64,000 bases of DNA from Setaria digitata (lineage: Eukaryota > Nematoda > Chromadorea > Rhabditida > Setariidae). The notes under the pieces are model-generated. The model made no database searches, was not told the origin of the DNA, and saw nothing but the letters and a program-made list of their open reading frames with translations. Location of the stretch: positions 1-64,000 of the forward strand of contig RCAB01000230.1 in the NCBI GenBank assembly GCA_003640385.1. The letters are read 5' to 3'. Made by a program: the position numbers and the translations under genes. This document shows positions 61,821 through 64,000 of this stretch, in pieces (within the stretch, counting starts at the first letter, position 1; the number at the start of each line of letters is the position of its first letter).

Positions 61821-62578
61821 GGAAAACTACATTTGATAAGACAGAAATAAAAAAATTGAGAAATTAATGAATAGCCGAAGATATTTAGCCAGTAACATTA
61901 GCGTTCATAATTTGGAAAAAAAGTCACTCAACAAAAAGTCAAATTATTGAGCAATTTCTGATTATTAAACTGCTAAATATCGAGCTATACCAAGTAATTA
62001 AGTTAAAGAAAGGAATGACTATTATGAACAAAAAGATAATTTCACTGTTAACTAAAGAAGGAAACAAAAATTCCATAACTCTCTAATTTACTACCGACAT
62101 AGTCTAACAACTCGATCTAAAATGGCACTGTTTCTTACAGTCCTCAGTTCCTCCATTTCACTTCAGTCACTACATTTTTTGTTCTTTCTTCACTGCTAAC
62201 AGTTATACTTCCAATCCATCACTGTTGGTTCGCAACCCATATTGCTCATTCTCAATCTTTTCCGCATTACATAAAACATTTGCCTATTTTATTATCTTTT
62301 GGATCATTTCATAATATATAATATTCTTCACCCTAACGGTACTGGATACTAAAACTAACGAAGTATAAACTCATTAACAAAAAAGCTTTGAATAAAAGTA
62401 GAAGGCAATTTCGAGAAATAACATAGAAAGGTGGTGGTCCGTTAAAAACAGCATACCCAGCTACTATGCATTGTTCGGCGTTTAATTAATTAAGTTGATG
62501 TTTGTATATTCTAATGGCGATTTATGATAAATGAAGTGTGTTTCTCTGGTAAGTTTCATTTGAGCGCAAAGCTTTCAG
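61821..62578. promoter_or_regulatory. Shared divergent promoter region of rpb-3 and the LENG8-like gene
   Basis: About 0.75 kb separates the two 5' ends. Its right part is less AT-rich and contains GTTACGTCA (62582-62590), with a full TGACGTCA palindrome at 62630-62637 just downstream. No TATA box is obvious. Two housekeeping genes head to head suggest a bidirectional promoter; this is inference. Confidence 0.45.
62569..62578 (+). promoter_or_regulatory. Candidate trans-splice acceptor of the LENG8-like gene
   Basis: AAGCTTTCAG ends 50 nt before the ATG at 62629. A donor-like CTG/GTAAGT lies only ~30 nt upstream, too close for a normal intron, so the site is better explained as a spliced-leader acceptor. 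Confidence 0.35.
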
Positions 62579-62628
62579 CTAGTTACGTCAACAGGCAAAG
62601 TGTAAACTTAATAGGTCTTTTCTCTCCG

Positions 62629-64000
62629 ATGACGTCACTACCGAAATCACCGAACTCAGCCAGCAGTTCGTCCGGTAGGTAAGTAATCCTTCAATTCTGA
62701 TATTTTACAGTGTGCAGTTCTCTTCATTGCTTAGCTACTTCTTGTTTTATGATGTTCAGCAATAGTTACAAATAAGTATGCATATTTTATTGGAAGCATA
62801 AGCGAAAAAATATATTAAGAGAATTGAAATTTGAAGCAGTTACGATAAATGGAAAGTAACATCTTTCTTTCTTCATTTTCGCTGTGATTATTTTCATTTT
62901 ATCACTTCATTTTTTTTGTGATCTGGAATACTGCGGGCATTTCATAGAAATGTTATTCACATGTCATTCTGTCCGAGTTACGGTTCTCCATTAAGCCTTC
63001 TAATATTTCAGTAGTCGTTTAGGAAAACAATGATAAAAGACAAGTGACTATGTCCTCAGTCCATCACTTTGATGTTTCGTCAGGTAGCATTAGGAGTCAG
63101 CGATCAAAATGCAACTGTTTAATATCACAGTTGTAATAAGGCCGCTGTTATAGTGATGTTACTGGTTATTAGTCCAATAAAGACCGGACTAAAGTTAATC
63201 GATACAGGTCTGAATCAATTCCAGGCTATATGTTTCTGTTTTTCTTTCATTCCCTATCAAAAGAAAAAACGAACACCTAGACAAAGTTATTCGCTCAAAT
63301 ATAGGTTATATAAATGGACCAATAAACGAAAAATTCATAAGAGACCTTGATTACATGTTTTGCTGAAGATCAGGCGGTTATTCATTTCAGGTACTCATGG
63401 ATACCTGAATCGGATAAAAGTTGTATTGCCGGAATACCGATGCCACCCCAGAATGCAAGTGTAGAGGTGCCAACGCCTAGAGATGATCAAACAGCAGCTT
63501 GGGAAAAAGCACAAGAAGCCTTGAAAAAGGTTAACGTTTCAGTCACTTCCACCTCTTCCAGCATCTCACCCATGACATCTTATCATCCTCAACCTCAACC
63601 CGATATACGGTCTCAAATGTTACACTGTTATCCGTGGATGGAGCAACATGGTGTTGGAATGTCGCCACTCCTTCCTCGTTTGCCACCACCACCACCTCCT
63701 CCATCATCATCGTCATCGTTGCCACCACCACCACCTCCCCAGAGCTACGGCATAACACAAGAAAATTCAGCTTATATTGGAGTGCATTATGGTTTTACTC
63801 CATCAGGTGCTCCTCTGCTATCATCAAATGGGGGTTATCATCCAGATTTCATGAATCCATGGGCATCGTCAAACGTTAATCCTAGACCGCGGCAGTTTGG
63901 ATTTAACGGGAACAGACCAGCACCATCATCAGGATCAGGTTCAGCAGAATATAGCCGGAATAACAGTACGCTGCAACATCCTATACGTTTTTCAATTAAT
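62629..64000 (+). CDS. Proline-rich protein, probable LENG8/SAC3-domain family, 5' part
   Basis: Two exons are visible. Exon 1 (62629-62678) encodes MTSLPKSPNSASSSSG and ends AG/GTAAGT, phase 2. Exon 2 starts at 63391 after TTCATTTCAG and stays open to the window end, giving 220 residues. The join forms Arg17 and stays in frame. A more conservative start is Met34 (63440). Residues 54-61 are WEKAQEAL, like the WEKARQAL near the N-terminus of human LENG8, followed by a Ser/Thr-rich stretch. Then come a low-complexity Gly/Pro/Ser/Tyr region with two polyproline runs, and IRFSI at the edge, comparable to LKFNI of LENG8. In that family a C-terminal SAC3/PCI domain acts in mRNA processing and nuclear export; it would lie right of the window. 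The family call rests on short motifs only. Confidence 0.6.
62679..63390 (+). other. Intron 1 of the LENG8-like gene
   Basis: 712 nt between GTAAGT and TTCATTTCAG. AT-rich in the middle, with no further exon seen. Confidence 0.55.

Noticed and set aside
1..64000. CRISPR array, bacterial insertion (for example Wolbachia) or mobile element with a transposase
   Set aside because: No spaced direct repeats, no bacterial-type long reading frames and no transposase or reverse-transcriptase motif were seen. The tandem repeats are simple microsatellites or assembly joins.

Overview
The window is nuclear DNA of a nematode, probably a spirurid or filarial worm. It is very AT-rich. It has short GT-AG introns with typical nematode acceptors, long AT-rich introns, many microsatellites, and a giant gene of the nematode-specific MUA-3 class. 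The species cannot be fixed from the sequence alone.

Layout. (1) About 185-42275, minus strand: one giant gene, modelled here as 47 exons, encoding the first ~2,999 residues of a MUA-3-like cell-surface receptor. Domain order is signal peptide, five LDLa modules, ~17 EGF-like modules, a von Willebrand A domain, ~29 more EGF-like modules, a SEA domain and the start of another EGF. The transmembrane segment and cytoplasmic tail lie beyond the left edge. Every junction was checked for GT-AG and phase, and the exon lengths sum to 8,997 nt (2,999 codons) with no frame break. An extra exon at 21467-21533 starts with ATG, encodes its own signal peptide and ends in a phase-1 donor that fits the next EGF exon. 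This predicts an internal promoter and a shorter isoform without LDLa modules. (2) 42276-59894: 17.6 kb with no gene I can prove, holding the presumed 5' regulatory region and a few exon-like islands. (3) 59895-61809, minus strand: a complete five-exon RNA polymerase II subunit RPB3 gene, 275 aa. (4) 62629 to the right edge, plus strand: the 5' end of a proline-rich gene resembling the N-terminus of LENG8/SAC3-domain proteins, divergent from rpb-3 across ~0.8 kb.

The LDLa/EGF/vWA/SEA receptor is expected to link epidermal intermediate filaments to the cuticle, by the role of C. elegans MUA-3. The two right-hand genes are housekeeping (transcription, and probably mRNP/mRNA export) and share a promoter region. 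The window also has nine single-N positions. Most sit between near-identical copies of 59-175 bp, which look like unmerged contig ends, and all fall in introns or intergenic DNA.

I found no CRISPR array, tRNA, rRNA, transposon with coding capacity or bacterial (for example Wolbachia) insertion. The most interesting signal is the second signal-peptide exon and promoter inside the mua-3-like gene.
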